The notes under the pieces were generated by a model. The model was not told the origin of the DNA. It worked only from the letters and a program-made list of their open reading frames with translations, and did no database searches. A program made the translations under genes and the position numbers. Of a stretch of 64,000 bases of DNA, positions 28,282-38,800 are shown piece after piece. The first letter of the stretch is position 1. Every line of letters starts with the position of its first letter. This DNA comes from Planctomycetia bacterium (lineage in GTDB: Bacteria; Planctomycetota; Planctomycetia; Pirellulales; UBA1268). The DNA is taken from positions 62,001 through 126,000 of the forward strand of contig JAPLNR010000054.1 in assembly GCA_026401035.1 (NCBI GenBank), given 5' to 3'.

Positions 28282-28435
28282 GCGACGATTGAACCACCCC
28301 GGATGGATGGCGTCCAGATCGAGAGCGATACCGGCACAGTTCAGAGGCTGCGGCCCCGGCTCGGTGATGAATGCGACGAGTCAGATGTCGCCGCTACAGC
28401 CAGGGGACTCCAGCGGAAAATCCTCCCCCACCCGC

Positions 28436-28500
28436 GCCATGAGCCTGGCCCAGGCTTTTGCGGGAGGTGTCGTGTGAACGGGGCTTGTCACATGAGTCGC
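28436..28500. repeat. 65-bp direct repeat, right copy
   Basis: Partner of 27635-27699. It lies between the nucleotidyltransferase and vapC. The interval 28282-28435 shows nothing else that could be recognised. Confidence 0.75.
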
Positions 28501-28526
28501 AGCGGAGCAGGCATGAGAGGCACCGA

Positions 28527-28964
28527 TCACTTGGCGATGAGCGGGTTTCGGGTCTTCAATTCGGGAAAGAGGGAGAAATCGCGGTCCGCGGTCCAGAGCT
28601 CGGCGACACCATGGTTCAGGCAGATAGCCGCGATCCGTGCATCATGAACCTTCCCGCCCACGATTTTGGCCTGCACGCACAAGCGTTCGAGCTTGTCGAG
28701 ATAGCCGGGACCCTCGTGGAGCAGATGCAAGCCTGGCGAGCCCTGCCAGGCCTTGAGCGATTCGAAGGCAGTCGCCTGCGGGGTGGGTGGGGCGTAGATG
28801 CGCGGATGGGTGACGATGGCAAGAAACTCGTGCAGGGAACTCCAGGCGATGGCCCAGGAGTTTCCGCTGTTGGCGAGATCGACGAGACACGAATTGGCTG
28901 CGGCATGCCACTCGCTGTCTTCGCGGTGGGCGTAGACAAGCAGATTGGTGTCAATCGCGATCAT
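28527..28964 (-). CDS. vapC: VapC-like PIN-domain toxin
   Basis: A 145-residue ribonuclease of the PIN family, expected to cleave RNA using metal held by acidic residues: Asp5 (IAIDTNLLVY), Glu46 (LHEFLAI), Asp108 (VHDARIAA) and Asp127/129 (TADRDF). The ATG overlaps the vapB stop (ATGA), which is the standard arrangement. The substrate RNA is unknown. Length and motifs are complete, so it is probably functional. Confidence 0.9.
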   Translation of the reverse strand: MIAIDTNLLVYAHREDSEWHAAANSCLVDLANSGNSWAIAWSSLHEFLAIVTHPRIYAPPTPQATAFESLKAWQGSPGLHLLHEGPGYLDKLERLCVQAKIVGGKVHDARIAAICLNHGVAELWTADRDFSLFPELKTRNPLIAK

Positions 28965-29206
28965 GACTCCGCGGTTCCATAGATGGCGTCGCGGATTGCG
29001 TCCCAGCCTTTGCCGCGGAATTCAGGCTGCAGCCCTCTTCCCCGGAAAGTCACGGGCTTGATCGGCTTTTGCTTCGACGACCCCTTGCGGCCGAGCACCT
29101 CACGCAGGCCCTCTTCAATGAGGCTGCGCAACGTGGTCTGGGAAGCCTCGGCCTCCCGTTTCGCACGGAGGAGAAGGTCATCGGCAATATCTACGGTTGT
29201 CTTCAT
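28961..29206 (-). CDS. vapB: VapB-like antitoxin
   Basis: 81 residues. The N-terminal part (MKTTVDIADDLLLRAKREA) is a ribbon-helix-helix DNA-binding domain, and the C-terminal tail (RGRGLQPEFRGKGWDAIRDA) is the usual toxin-blocking segment. The start at 29206 fits the family; an ATG four codons earlier (29218) is possible. It is expected to neutralise the downstream VapC and repress its own promoter. A palindrome overlaps the start region. Confidence 0.87.
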   Translation of the reverse strand: MKTTVDIADDLLLRAKREAEASQTTLRSLIEEGLREVLGRKGSSKQKPIKPVTFRGRGLQPEFRGKGWDAIRDAIYGTAES

Positions 29207-29220
29207 ATGGGTAACCATAT
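29205..29220. promoter_or_regulatory. Probable VapB operator
   Basis: The inverted repeat ATATGG GTAA CCATAT has 6-bp arms and a 4-bp spacer and sits right at the vapB start codon. Ribbon-helix-helix antitoxins bind such palindromes to autoregulate. The site is seen; binding is inferred. Confidence 0.5.
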
Positions 29221-29303
29221 TGACCGGCTCTCGCCCGGTCAAGCGGACCCCGCCCCGCTGTTCGCGCCCCGGCTCTTCCGGACTGGACAGTCAGGGACAG
29301 CAT

Positions 29304-32300
29304 TCAGGGCTTTGCCGAGGAGGTCTGAGCGGTCCGGTAGAGCTCGGCCAGTTGGGATGGCGTTACGAACACCATGTCGGCGTCCCGCTCGGCGTAGATT
29401 TTCGCGAGGTCGTCCATCGAGAACGTCCAGCAATGGATGAAGCCGTTGACGAAGGCGGGCCGCTGGTCGCCCACCTGCTCACGAATCTCCCGCAGGAAGC
29501 CCTCCTTGCCATAGCGCCAGCTCGTCACCGATCGGAACACGGGCATGCCGTCGGGCAGCGAGTAGGTGAGGTTTTCGATTCCCGATCGGCCGGAGTAGCG
29601 GCCCATGTCGGCGAAGATGCTGTGGCAGAAGGGCAGTGCCGTGGCAAAGCGGGCGACGTTTTCATCGCTGCCGCCGACGGTGCGGACCGATCGCAGGCCG
29701 AGCGGCTCCATCAGACGGCGGGTCCAGGCGAGATAGTTCGACCAGACGGTCTCACGATCGGCATACGCCTCCGCGAAGTGATCGGGCTGCATGTAGCCGG
29801 CGCCCGACACGTCGGCAAAGAACTCGGTCGTGGGCGTGGCCTGCTCGAAATACCACTGGGCCACCGCCGGCTGGAATTCGCGGATCGCCGGCCCGATGCC
29901 GAAGGCGAGTGGAAACGTGCCAAACGCGGGGTGCTCGAAATACTTGCGGAAGAACCCAGGCCAGAGGATCTGGTTGTCGCCGTCGGAGAGGTTGAGCGCG
30001 ATGTAGATCTTGTCGCGCTCGAGCGCCGGGGCTGGCGAGGCGGGTGGCGGCGTGAGCTTGTCGATCCGGATGCTGCTTGAGAATGAGTGATTGCCCTGAT
30101 GGTTGGTGGGGACGAGCGACTTGCCAAATCGGCTGAGCAGCTCGACGCCCGGCGGCTCGCCCATCCCCTCGCCGTCGCCCATGCCCGGAAACCCGACCGA
30201 GATTCCATCCGCCGGCATTTCGGCGAGGATGCGGGCCATGAGATCGCGTTCCGCGAGGCGATCGACGCCGGCGTGACATTCCTCGCGGGGGCCGGCCACC
30301 CAAAACATGAGGCCCCGCCACTGGTAGGCGTAGTCGAACGTTCCATACAGCAACAGCCCCGGAAAGCGGAAGTCGCAGAGGTGGGGATTGAGCCGGTCCT
30401 TGTAGGTGGCCCGCAGCCACTCGAGGCCCTCGGCGTAGGTCGTGAATCGGCCGCGGAGATCGATCACTACGGGGAGCCCGAGCCGCTCGGCCAGTTGTGG
30501 CGACGCGACGAGCAGGTCTTCGCAGGCCGCGACGTTCACAGCGAGCAGGTCGCCCCGGTAGAGCGCCGGGTCGGGAACGACCACGCCCTTGATACTGTCG
30601 CGATGGGCGGCGACGAGCGTCTTCCAGTCGGCCACGGTCTCGAAGGCGTCGACGTGCCCCTTCGCCACGCACCAGTCCATCCAGAACTGATCTTGGGCGG
30701 CGTTTTGGATCAGGAAGAGCCGGGGCTGCTTCCGGGCGAGCAGTCCTTGCAGGCAGGTCAGCGCGATCCGCTCGTCCGCGGATAGGCCGTGCAGCGACAC
30801 AGCCTGAATCGTGCGGGCCGGCGGCAGCGACTTTGGCACGAACGTGTCGCCCCAGGATCGCGGCCCCAGAACTGCCTTCACGGGCGCCGTGCTCGTGTCT
30901 TCGGGCTTGGGCATCGCGTCGAGCGTCGCGAGTCGCTCCGCCACGTCGGCGGCGCCGAGCAACTGCCGTTCCTTCAGGCTCCAGAGTGCGCCCCGCACGA
31001 GCAACTGTTCCCCGGCATAGCGTTCGGCCGCGTTCAGATTCCAGACGGTCTGTCCGAGCCAGACATCGCAGGCCTGCGGACAGAACTGACAGCGGTGACG
31101 GATTGCGGCGGCAATCGGAAGCTCGGGGGCATCGGCAGAACGGATCGTCACGAGCGGGATCACCTCGTCGCCGTCAGGAAACGTCTTGGGCTCGAGGCGA
31201 CGTTGGTGGGCGTGTGTGCCTGCGAGCATCGCCGTCGTGAAGCCCAGTGGATTCGCCGGCACCATGCGTTCGGCCTTCGCATCGGCCGGGAGCGGGCCGA
31301 GCAGTCCGCCCGTGGCAAGACCGGCGTCGTTGTGTGCCCAGAGGTCTTTGATGTGCCGCGTGGTCCACTCGCCCGCGGGGCCGCCGGGCTGGCGGCTGGC
31401 AGCCTGATGGAACGGAACGCCGAACGTGATCAGGCTGCCGCCCGCGCGGCGGTAGCGATGGAGGTTTTCGAGGGCCTCCTCGGGAAATGCGTCGCCGGAC
31501 GGCATGACGAGTAGCGGGAGCCGCGCGGCGTTGAGTTTCTTGGGATCGGCGAGATCGGCCACGGTGAGCTGCTCGACGGGCAGGAAGGCCTCGAGGGCGC
31601 GGACGCAGATGGGACCGGGCAGGCAGTCGTTCTTGCCGACGCCGGCAAAGTCGCGATCGACGAACACGCCGACGCGGGCCCGCGGCGACATGCCGGTCCA
31701 GCGGGGCGGAATCGTGCCGCGTTCCCATTCGGCCAGCGCGGCGTTCAGCCGCGCGACATCAGCGGCCCGGTCCGCCGCGAGAGTTTTTGATTCGGCAACG
31801 TCGCTGGCGAGGTCATAGAGTTCGTCCGGCTGGCCGTGTGCCTTGAGCAGTTTGAGATTTCCCTGCCGCACGGCCTTCCAGCCGGCGAACCGCCAGAAGA
31901 GTGCTTCATGCGGCTGTTCGGTGGCGTGTTCGCCAACTCGATCGCCGGCAAGAAATGGCAGGAGGCTCACGCCGTCGGTGTCGCCGGGCGCGGCAAGGCC
32001 GGCGGCCGCGAGCGCGGTCGGCACGACGTCGAGCGACGAGACTGGCTTGTCGTAGGCCGTGCCAGCGGCGACATGGCCGGGCCATTCCACGAGATACGGC
32101 ACCCGGATGCCGCCCTCGTAGCATTCCCCCTTCAAGCCCCGCAGTGGCGTGTTGAGCGAGTAGTTCTCGCAGCCCGCCTCGACGAGCGTCTTGTTGCCGC
32201 CGGGGCTGCCGCCATTGTCCGAGAGGAAGACGATGATCGTGTCGTCGGCGAGGCCATGCGTCCGGAGCCGCTCCCGAATTGTTCCGATACCTTCATCCAT

Positions 32301-33152
32301 CGCCGCGACCATTGCGGCGATCGTGCGGCGGATCGGGTTTTCGATGTGGGAGAGTTTTTCCTCCCAGCGGGCACAGGGCGTGATCGGCGTGTGAGGGGCG
32401 CTGTAGGCGAGGTAGAGCAGGAACGGCTCGGCCCTGTGGGTGTCGATGAAGGCGAGCGCCTCGCGGGTGAAGGCGTCGGTGAGATACTCGCGCTCGGGTA
32501 CCGTCTCACGCCCCCGCATCACGGGCGAGCGGCCGTTTTCCTTGAAGGGCACCTTCTGATGGGGCGGTGAGCTCTTTAAGTAGAAGTTCCTCGCATCGTC
32601 GTCGGGAAGGTAGGCCCGGCCGCCATCGAGGAACCCGAAGAACTCGTCGAACCCTTGCGAGAGCGGGTGGTAGCGGTCGTGAACGCCGAGGTGCCACTTG
32701 CCGACGGCCGCCGTGCGGTAGCCCGCGGCTTTGAGCCGCTCCGCGAGCGTCTGCTCGTCGAGCGGCAGGCCCATCAATTCCGCATGCTCCAGTTCGAAAC
32801 TCTGCGCAATATTGTTTTCGTGGCCGAACCGCTGCTGATAGCGGCCGGTGAGCAGCCCGGCCCGCGTGGGGCTGCAGACGGGGCAGGTGACGTAGCCGTC
32901 CGTGCACCGGGCGCCGGCCTTCGCCATCGCATCGAGGTGTGGCGACGGAGCGTCTTTACCGCCGTAGCAGCCGAGTTCACCGTAGCCGAGGTCGTCGGCC
33001 ACGATCACGATCACATTGGGGGGCCGGGGAGCGGCGGCCTCTGCCCCGAGGGCATGCGGCGAGCCTGCCGCGAGCGTGCCCGTGAGCAGGGCGAGTGCGG
33101 CAGGCAGCACTGCGCGGAGCCGGGCCAGCACGCGAACCGGGAGGGCAGGCAT
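29304..33152 (-). CDS. Secreted sulfatase fused to GATase-like and GxGYxYP domains
   Basis: 1282 residues with a signal peptide (residues 1-37). Residues about 45-480 are a type I sulfatase. Metal-binding VADDLGYGELG comes first, then the formylglycine motif C93-S-P-T-R, then AVGKWHLGVH and FLSDNGGSPGG. Residues about 490-620 look like a Rossmann/GATase-type domain (LPLLVMPSGDAFPEEAL, RRAGGSLITFG). From about 770 to the end is a GxGYxYP-family domain, a putative glycoside hydrolase. Its signature is SGAGYMQPDHF, with Gln where Tyr usually stands, and SDGDN precedes it. GAGG lies seven bases before the ATG. Desulfation and glycan cleavage in one chain is the natural reading, but the hydrolase activity of this family is only predicted. 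Activation needs a formylglycine-generating enzyme encoded elsewhere. Confidence 0.85.
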   Translation of the reverse strand: MPALPVRVLARLRAVLPAALALLTGTLAAGSPHALGAEAAAPRPPNVIVIVADDLGYGELGCYGGKDAPSPHLDAMAKAGARCTDGYVTCPVCSPTRAGLLTGRYQQRFGHENNIAQSFELEHAELMGLPLDEQTLAERLKAAGYRTAAVGKWHLGVHDRYHPLSQGFDEFFGFLDGGRAYLPDDDARNFYLKSSPPHQKVPFKENGRSPVMRGRETVPEREYLTDAFTREALAFIDTHRAEPFLLYLAYSAPHTPITPCARWEEKLSHIENPIRRTIAAMVAAMDEGIGTIRERLRTHGLADDTIIVFLSDNGGSPGGNKTLVEAGCENYSLNTPLRGLKGECYEGGIRVPYLVEWPGHVAAGTAYDKPVSSLDVVPTALAAAGLAAPGDTDGVSLLPFLAGDRVGEHATEQPHEALFWRFAGWKAVRQGNLKLLKAHGQPDELYDLASDVAESKTLAADRAADVARLNAALAEWERGTIPPRWTGMSPRARVGVFVDRDFAGVGKNDCLPGPICVRALEAFLPVEQLTVADLADPKKLNAARLPLLVMPSGDAFPEEALENLHRYRRAGGSLITFGVPFHQAASRQPGGPAGEWTTRHIKDLWAHNDAGLATGGLLGPLPADAKAERMVPANPLGFTTAMLAGTHAHQRRLEPKTFPDGDEVIPLVTIRSADAPELPIAAAIRHRCQFCPQACDVWLGQTVWNLNAAERYAGEQLLVRGALWSLKERQLLGAADVAERLATLDAMPKPEDTSTAPVKAVLGPRSWGDTFVPKSLPPARTIQAVSLHGLSADERIALTCLQGLLARKQPRLFLIQNAAQDQFWMDWCVAKGHVDAFETVADWKTLVAAHRDSIKGVVVPDPALYRGDLLAVNVAACEDLLVASPQLAERLGLPVVIDLRGRFTTYAEGLEWLRATYKDRLNPHLCDFRFPGLLLYGTFDYAYQWRGLMFWVAGPREECHAGVDRLAERDLMARILAEMPADGISVGFPGMGDGEGMGEPPGVELLSRFGKSLVPTNHQGNHSFSSSIRIDKLTPPPASPAPALERDKIYIALNLSDGDNQILWPGFFRKYFEHPAFGTFPLAFGIGPAIREFQPAVAQWYFEQATPTTEFFADVSGAGYMQPDHFAEAYADRETVWSNYLAWTRRLMEPLGLRSVRTVGGSDENVARFATALPFCHSIFADMGRYSGRSGIENLTYSLPDGMPVFRSVTSWRYGKEGFLREIREQVGDQRPAFVNGFIHCWTFSMDDLAKIYAERDADMVFVTPSQLAELYRTAQTSSAKP

Positions 33153-33269
33153 TGAAAAACCTCAGGTGTGCGGAAAGCAGTGGTAGCCGCTGCCTTCCAC
33201 CCTCTAGCGTGTCCTGCCTTGCCCGCGTGAACCATAGCCACTTTTGGCGACGGCCTGGCCGGGCCGTTC

Positions 33270-33947
33270 TCACCCGCGGCGGTTGTAGAGGGCGACGGCC
33301 TGGCCGCGAGACCGCACGTGGAGTTTTTCGTAGATATGCCGCACGTGGGCATGGATCGTGTGGTAGCTCACGCCCACCTTCGCGGCGATCTCCTTGTAGA
33401 GATAGCCTTGCGCGAGCAGGGCGAGCACCTCGGCCTCGCGTTCGGAGAGGTGTTCCATGCCGGACCGGGCCGGGCCGGCCGGTTTCTTGAAGGCCTGCAC
33501 CACGCGGCGGGCGATATTACTCGTCATCGGCGCACCGCCGGCATGCACGTCGCGGACCGCGGCCAATAGTTCCGCCGCCCGCACCGGCTTCACGAGGTAG
33601 CCGTGGGCGCCCGCGGAGAGGGAATCGAAGATGGCGTCGTTGTGGTCGTAGACCGTGAGCATCATGATCTGCGTTTCCGGCGATCCTTCCGCCAAGTGCC
33701 GCACACACTCCACGCCGCTCATGCCCGGTAGGTTAATGTCGAGAATCGCGACCTTCGGGGCGAGTTTCGGCAGTGCACGGATCGCCTCCTCGGCGGAGCC
33801 GTACGCGGCCACGCACCGCACGTCGCTGGCGGCCTTCAGGATCTGCTGCAGCGACGAGCGAACGGCCGCATCATCCTCCACGATCGCGACGGTGATCAGC
33901 CCGCCGGGCCGTATTGTCTCGGGAGATTCAACGGCTGCCTTGCTCAT
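33270..33947 (-). CDS. NarL/LuxR family response regulator
   Basis: 225 residues. The receiver domain starts VAIVEDDAAVRSSL; phospho-acceptor Asp70 is in AILDINLPGMSG, and the conserved Lys is in YLVKPV. The C-terminal LuxR helix-turn-helix is LSEREAEVLALLAQGYLYKEIAAKVGVS. The ATG overlaps the kinase stop as ATGA, which sets the start at 33947 rather than 14 codons earlier. It is expected to be phosphorylated by the kinase encoded just upstream and to act on promoters; the divergent surface-protein gene is an obvious candidate target. Confidence 0.92.
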   Translation of the reverse strand: MSKAAVESPETIRPGGLITVAIVEDDAAVRSSLQQILKAASDVRCVAAYGSAEEAIRALPKLAPKVAILDINLPGMSGVECVRHLAEGSPETQIMMLTVYDHNDAIFDSLSAGAHGYLVKPVRAAELLAAVRDVHAGGAPMTSNIARRVVQAFKKPAGPARSGMEHLSEREAEVLALLAQGYLYKEIAAKVGVSYHTIHAHVRHIYEKLHVRSRGQAVALYNRRG

Positions 33948-35668
33948 GTGCCACGGCCCTGTGGTTGCCCGGGCTTCAGCGGCACGCAAAACCGCACGAT
34001 CGTGCCACGGCCACCGGCTCCGGCCGCGATCGTGTAGATTCCGCCGAGGGCCGCGATCCTCGCCCGCATATTGCCCAGTCCATCATGCCCCGGGGGCAGG
34101 CGGCCCGCCAGAGCGTCTGCCGGGATTCCGCAGCCGTCGTCTTCGACCTCGATCGTGAGTGAGCCGTCCGCGGACTGCATGCGGATCCAGACCTCGGTCG
34201 CCCGGGCATGCTGCACGACGTTGTGCAGAGCCTCCTTGATCGTGAGGAAGATGCCGCGCCGCTCGATCGATGAGAGTTGGCCCGTCGGCATTTCGTCGGG
34301 TATCTGGAGCCGACAGCCGATGCCTGCCGACCGCAGGTATTCCTGCGACTCCTTGGAGAGAAACGTGGCCAGGCTTTCGACCGAGTCTTGGCCCGGGCTG
34401 ATCGCCCACACGGCGGCGTCGAGTTGCCTCGCGAGATGGTGGGCCGTGGAGAAGATCGTGTCGAGCTGCGACCGGGCCGCCTCCCGGTCGGCAAGCCCGT
34501 CGCGGGCGAGTTCGCTCGCCAGCGCGATCTGCGTGAGGCTTCCGCCGAGTTCGTCATGCAGATCCTGGGCGATCCGCGTGCGTTCGGTGCTGACGGCGTG
34601 GGCCTTCTCGAGACGTGCCAGCTCAAGTTGGAGCCGATTCCATTCGAAATACCGCCACGTGCCGAAAAAGGCGCCGCCGGCCGCCAGCCCGCATGCCGCC
34701 CAGAACCAGGGCCGATTCCAGAGCGGCTCGGGGAGGACGATCTCCGTGACCTTCTCGACGCCGGTGGGCACGCCCTCGGTAGTGGCGGCAGCAAGTCGGA
34801 AGCGGTAGGTGCCCGGCTTCAGGTGGCGATAGCGCTCCGTGCCGCCCGAATTCGCGCCGATCGAGAACACTTCCCCCCATTCTAGTTCGAGCGTATCGCC
34901 CGGCGTCACCGCCATCTGCGCTCTGCTGAGCAGCCGCCATCCGGAGAAACCTTCCGGATCCGCATCGATGAATTGAAGCGCCGGCTGCCCATTGAAATCA
35001 CCGATCACGGCGGAGTCGGAATTACTGCCGAATTTTTCCCACGGAAGGCCTGTCGCCGCCACGGAAAACGTGGTGACCAAGGGGGCGACGTCGGACGTCT
35101 TTCCAAGTGTCGTCACGGTGACTCCATCGATCGCGAGCACCCCTACCGTCGTGAACACGCCGCCCGACCAGATCGCGATGCCCATCTTCGCGCTATCGGG
35201 AGGCACCGTCACCCGGCTGGTGCGGCGGGTGAACTGCGACGCCGCCAGCGTACCGCGCCACCCCGCACTCTTCCCCTTCATAAAGAATTCGAACATGCCC
35301 GTCTGCGCACTTTTAGCACTAAAAAAGATGACGCTCATCCGCATGTGGGCGGAGCCCGAATCGATGTCGCGCCAGTCCGTATCCACACCCTCCAATTTGA
35401 AGAGCAGCCTCGTGCCTGAGGGGCCGGCCGACGCCAGGTCGAAGGGTTCAAACGAGAGGGAGACGTCGGCCTCCTGCCGGGCCGGAAGGTGAATCGCCTG
35501 CCCGGCCCGCATGACAATGGGTGTGCCATCGACAGACAGGCTCGTGATCGAGGCGAACCCCGGCCCGCGAGGAGAGGAATCCTCCCCCGCGAAAGCTGTG
35601 CCAGCCGCCATCACTGCGGCAGCCAGTGCCGGAAATGATGACCAAGATCGGCGTGGCGATGCGTCCAT
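33944..35668 (-). CDS. Sensor histidine kinase, HisKA_3 (NarX/DesK) type
   Basis: 574 residues. Signal or anchor at 1-28 (FPALAAAVMAAGTAFAG), then a periplasmic region of about 300 residues ending in a Y_Y_Y-like beta domain (GGTERYRHLKPGTYRFRLAA). One membrane segment follows (WFWAACGLAAGGAFFGTW). The dimerisation motif with the phosphorylated His is RIAQDLHDELGGSLTQIA. The ATPase has the N box as IKEALHNVVQHA, then DDGCGIP and DGLGNMRARI. Start 35668 fits the signal peptide. The two-component partner is the overlapping LuxR-type regulator. The input domain suggests sensing a periplasmic or surface ligand. Confidence 0.88.
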   Translation of the reverse strand: MDASPRRSWSSFPALAAAVMAAGTAFAGEDSSPRGPGFASITSLSVDGTPIVMRAGQAIHLPARQEADVSLSFEPFDLASAGPSGTRLLFKLEGVDTDWRDIDSGSAHMRMSVIFFSAKSAQTGMFEFFMKGKSAGWRGTLAASQFTRRTSRVTVPPDSAKMGIAIWSGGVFTTVGVLAIDGVTVTTLGKTSDVAPLVTTFSVAATGLPWEKFGSNSDSAVIGDFNGQPALQFIDADPEGFSGWRLLSRAQMAVTPGDTLELEWGEVFSIGANSGGTERYRHLKPGTYRFRLAAATTEGVPTGVEKVTEIVLPEPLWNRPWFWAACGLAAGGAFFGTWRYFEWNRLQLELARLEKAHAVSTERTRIAQDLHDELGGSLTQIALASELARDGLADREAARSQLDTIFSTAHHLARQLDAAVWAISPGQDSVESLATFLSKESQEYLRSAGIGCRLQIPDEMPTGQLSSIERRGIFLTIKEALHNVVQHARATEVWIRMQSADGSLTIEVEDDGCGIPADALAGRLPPGHDGLGNMRARIAALGGIYTIAAGAGGRGTIVRFCVPLKPGQPQGRGT

Positions 35669-35844
35669 GACGGGAACCCTGGGTCGGCCAGACCCCCTCA
35701 TTATGCCGTGCCGCAGGCAGAAAAACCGGCCTAAATCCAACTTTGTGAGTCGCCAGTTCTGGCTATTTCGGGCCTCCGAACCATGGCCTACTCTAGCCGG
35801 ATGAGGGGGAAGTTCTCCCGGAACCGAAATCGGAGTCGACGATT
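35669..35844. promoter_or_regulatory. Divergent promoter region between sensor kinase and PEP-CTERM surface-protein gene
   Basis: 176 bp separate the two opposite start codons, so both promoters must lie here. No confident -35/-10 pair or operator could be picked by eye. Confidence 0.45.
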
Positions 35845-38800
35845 ATGGTCGCTTTCGAGCATTTTCGTGCAGTCAATTCAGCCCGTTGGGCGGGAATTAC
35901 CGTTGGCTTGTGGGCGTTGGCATCGGCGGCACCGGCTCTCGCGGCGACTGGCACATGGAACACCACGACCACGAACGGGTCGTGGGCCACTACAGGCAAC
36001 TGGAACGGCGGTGTGCCGGGAACGGGCGACACGGCGACGTTCAGCGGCACGAGTAACAACCAGACGATCGTCACCGGCACAATAACGCTCGGCAGCCTGC
36101 TGTTCGACACGGCCAGCGTCGGCGCGTACACGGTCGGAGGCGCTGCGGCGGGCACCGGCCAGATCACACTCGACAACAACGGGTCGATCACGGTAACGGC
36201 CAGCGCCACAAACTCTCAGACGATCAATGCGAAGATCGTGCTGGGTGCCAGCGGTACCGTCTCCAATAGCGCATCGGGCAAAACGCTCTCACTGGCTGGA
36301 GGCATTACGGGGGCCTCCACTGGCACGAGCACACTTTCGATCGCCGGGCCGGCCCAGACCACGATCAACGGAGCGATCATCGATGGCGCCGGTGGCGCTT
36401 TGGGAATCACGATTACGAGCGCCGGCAACACCCGCTTTGGTGGCGCGAACACGTTCACCGGGCCGCTGATAATCGCCGCCGGCGCTGGCGCGTTCAACAA
36501 CGACGGCGCTTCCTCGATCCCAACCGGAGCCGCGGTGACGTTCAATGGCGGCAGTTGGGGTCTGAATAACGACATCACGGTCGGCGCGCTCAGCGGCACG
36601 AACGCGTCGTCATTTTTCTTCAGGAATCCCGCCGGAGCGAAGACAATAACCGTTGGGTCAGGGAACGCCTCCAGCAGTTTTGCCGGGAGCATCAGCGACA
36701 ACAATCCAACCAGCACCATCAATGTCGGAAAGATCGGATCCGGGACATGGTCGTTGTCGAATGCCGGTAGCACGTACGCAGGCACGACAACGATCAGTGC
36801 CGGGGCGGTTCAGGTCGCGAAGCTCTCGAACATCAACACCGCCAGTAGCATCGGGAAAGGGTCGTCCGCTGGGGCGGCGACGGACCTCGTTCTCGCCGGC
36901 GGTGTCCTCCGGTACGCCGGTTCCGGTGATTCAACGAATCGGTTGTTCAGCACCGGCACCGCGGGCGGAGGCATCGAGGCCTCCGGAGCAGCGGCTCTGG
37001 TCTTCACGGGCACGGGCGCCATGGGGTTCAACAGCCAGTCGGGCGCCCGCACGGTCACGCTTTCCGGCACGAGCACGGCAAACAACTCGCTCGCCATGGC
37101 GATCGGCGACAACGGGGGCGCCACGAGTCTCCTGAAGAACGGCGCGGGCCTCTGGATCCTCACGGGCGCCAACGGCTACTCGGGCTCGACGACCGTGAAT
37201 GCCGGCACGCTCCAGTTCGGCAGTGATTCGACCGCGACTTCGTTTTCGACGAGCGGCACGATCGCCCTGGCCGGCACGCTCAAGGCACATAACGGCACGC
37301 TCACGCTCACCAACAACCGGATCAATATCACGGGTGCGTCCGGCAACCTCACGACCGGTGCCTCGGGCACGATCAGCGTGTCGGGCGTAACGTTCGCCAA
37401 TCAGGCAGGCACAAACGTCGCGGTAACCGCCCCGATGGTGATTGGGGTCGGCGGGCTGACCGTTGCCGCCTCATCGACGTCGTCCGGGGCCTGGGTGAAC
37501 CTGAGCGGCAATCTCTCTGGTGCGGGGGCGGTAACGCTCGATTCACAGGGCCTTAACACGTTTCAGCTGACCGGCTCCAACTCCTTCACCGGCGGAATCG
37601 TCGCCTCCAGTGGCTACTGGCATGGCGGCCAGAACAACAGCATCCCGGCCGGAGCCTCGGTCACGAACAACGGTACCTGGGGCGTCACGGGAGATGCAAC
37701 TATTGGTAGCCTCACGGGGAACGGCGGTATCTTCAATACCAACAGCGTGCTCAAGACACTGACGATCGGTGCAGGAAATGCTTCGAGTAGCTACAGCGGC
37801 GGGATCGGTGGGGGGCAAAATCTGGCGGTTGTGAAAACAGCCAGCGGGACGTTTACGCTCTCGGCTGCCTGGAGTCATGACGGCGGCACGACGATCAATG
37901 GCGGCATGCTTTCGATCGCCTCGGCCGGGGCGCTCAGCGGCACGGCGGGCACGGTCACGATCAACGGGGGCGAACTGAAATACAACTCGGCGACGACGCT
38001 CACGCGACCGATCGCGTTCACGGCCGGCACGATCTCCGGCACGGGCACGATCGGCGCGGCGGTGACCGCCGGCGTTGGCGCCATCCTCTCTCCCGGCAAC
38101 TCGCCAGGCACGCAAAACTACACGAGTGGACTGACGCTCGGCCCCGGCGGCCAGTACACCTGGGAGATCAACAACTGGACCGGCTCCGCCGGCACCAACT
38201 ACGACCAGCTCGCCGTGTCGGGTAGCGCGCTCAATATCACCGCGACGAGCGGCAGCACGTTCAAGATCGCGGTGACGAGTCTCACGGGATCGAATACCAC
38301 GGGGGCAGTGGCAAACTTTGGTGGCGGGGCCAACGGGACCTCGTTCACGATCGCCACGGGCTCGGCAGGCATTTCAAACTTCGACAAGACTAAGTTCACG
38401 GTCGATACGGCCGCGTTCACCAATAACAACTCGCTGCCGACGAGCGCCGGCTTCTGGCTCACGACCAACGCGGGCAGCACGAGCCTGATCCTCAACTACG
38501 CCCCGTCGGCGACTCGTTCGCTCGCGGCGGCCACGAGCGCCGCGCAGATCATCGTGGGCGGTACCGCCACGATAACGGCGGGCGTGATCAACGCCGGCAA
38601 TCCGGCGAACAGCCCCGATGCGTTGAGCTTCACGGGGCTCGCTGTGGGAAATGGCGTGTCGCTCGGGGCCACCAGCGGCTCTGGGATCACGGCCGGAGGC
38701 ACGAGCGCGACGTCGGGGGCGTTCACGACACTGACGGCCGGCACGTTTAGTTTCACGCCGAGCGTGGCGACGGCCACGAACACGAACATCGGCACCATCG

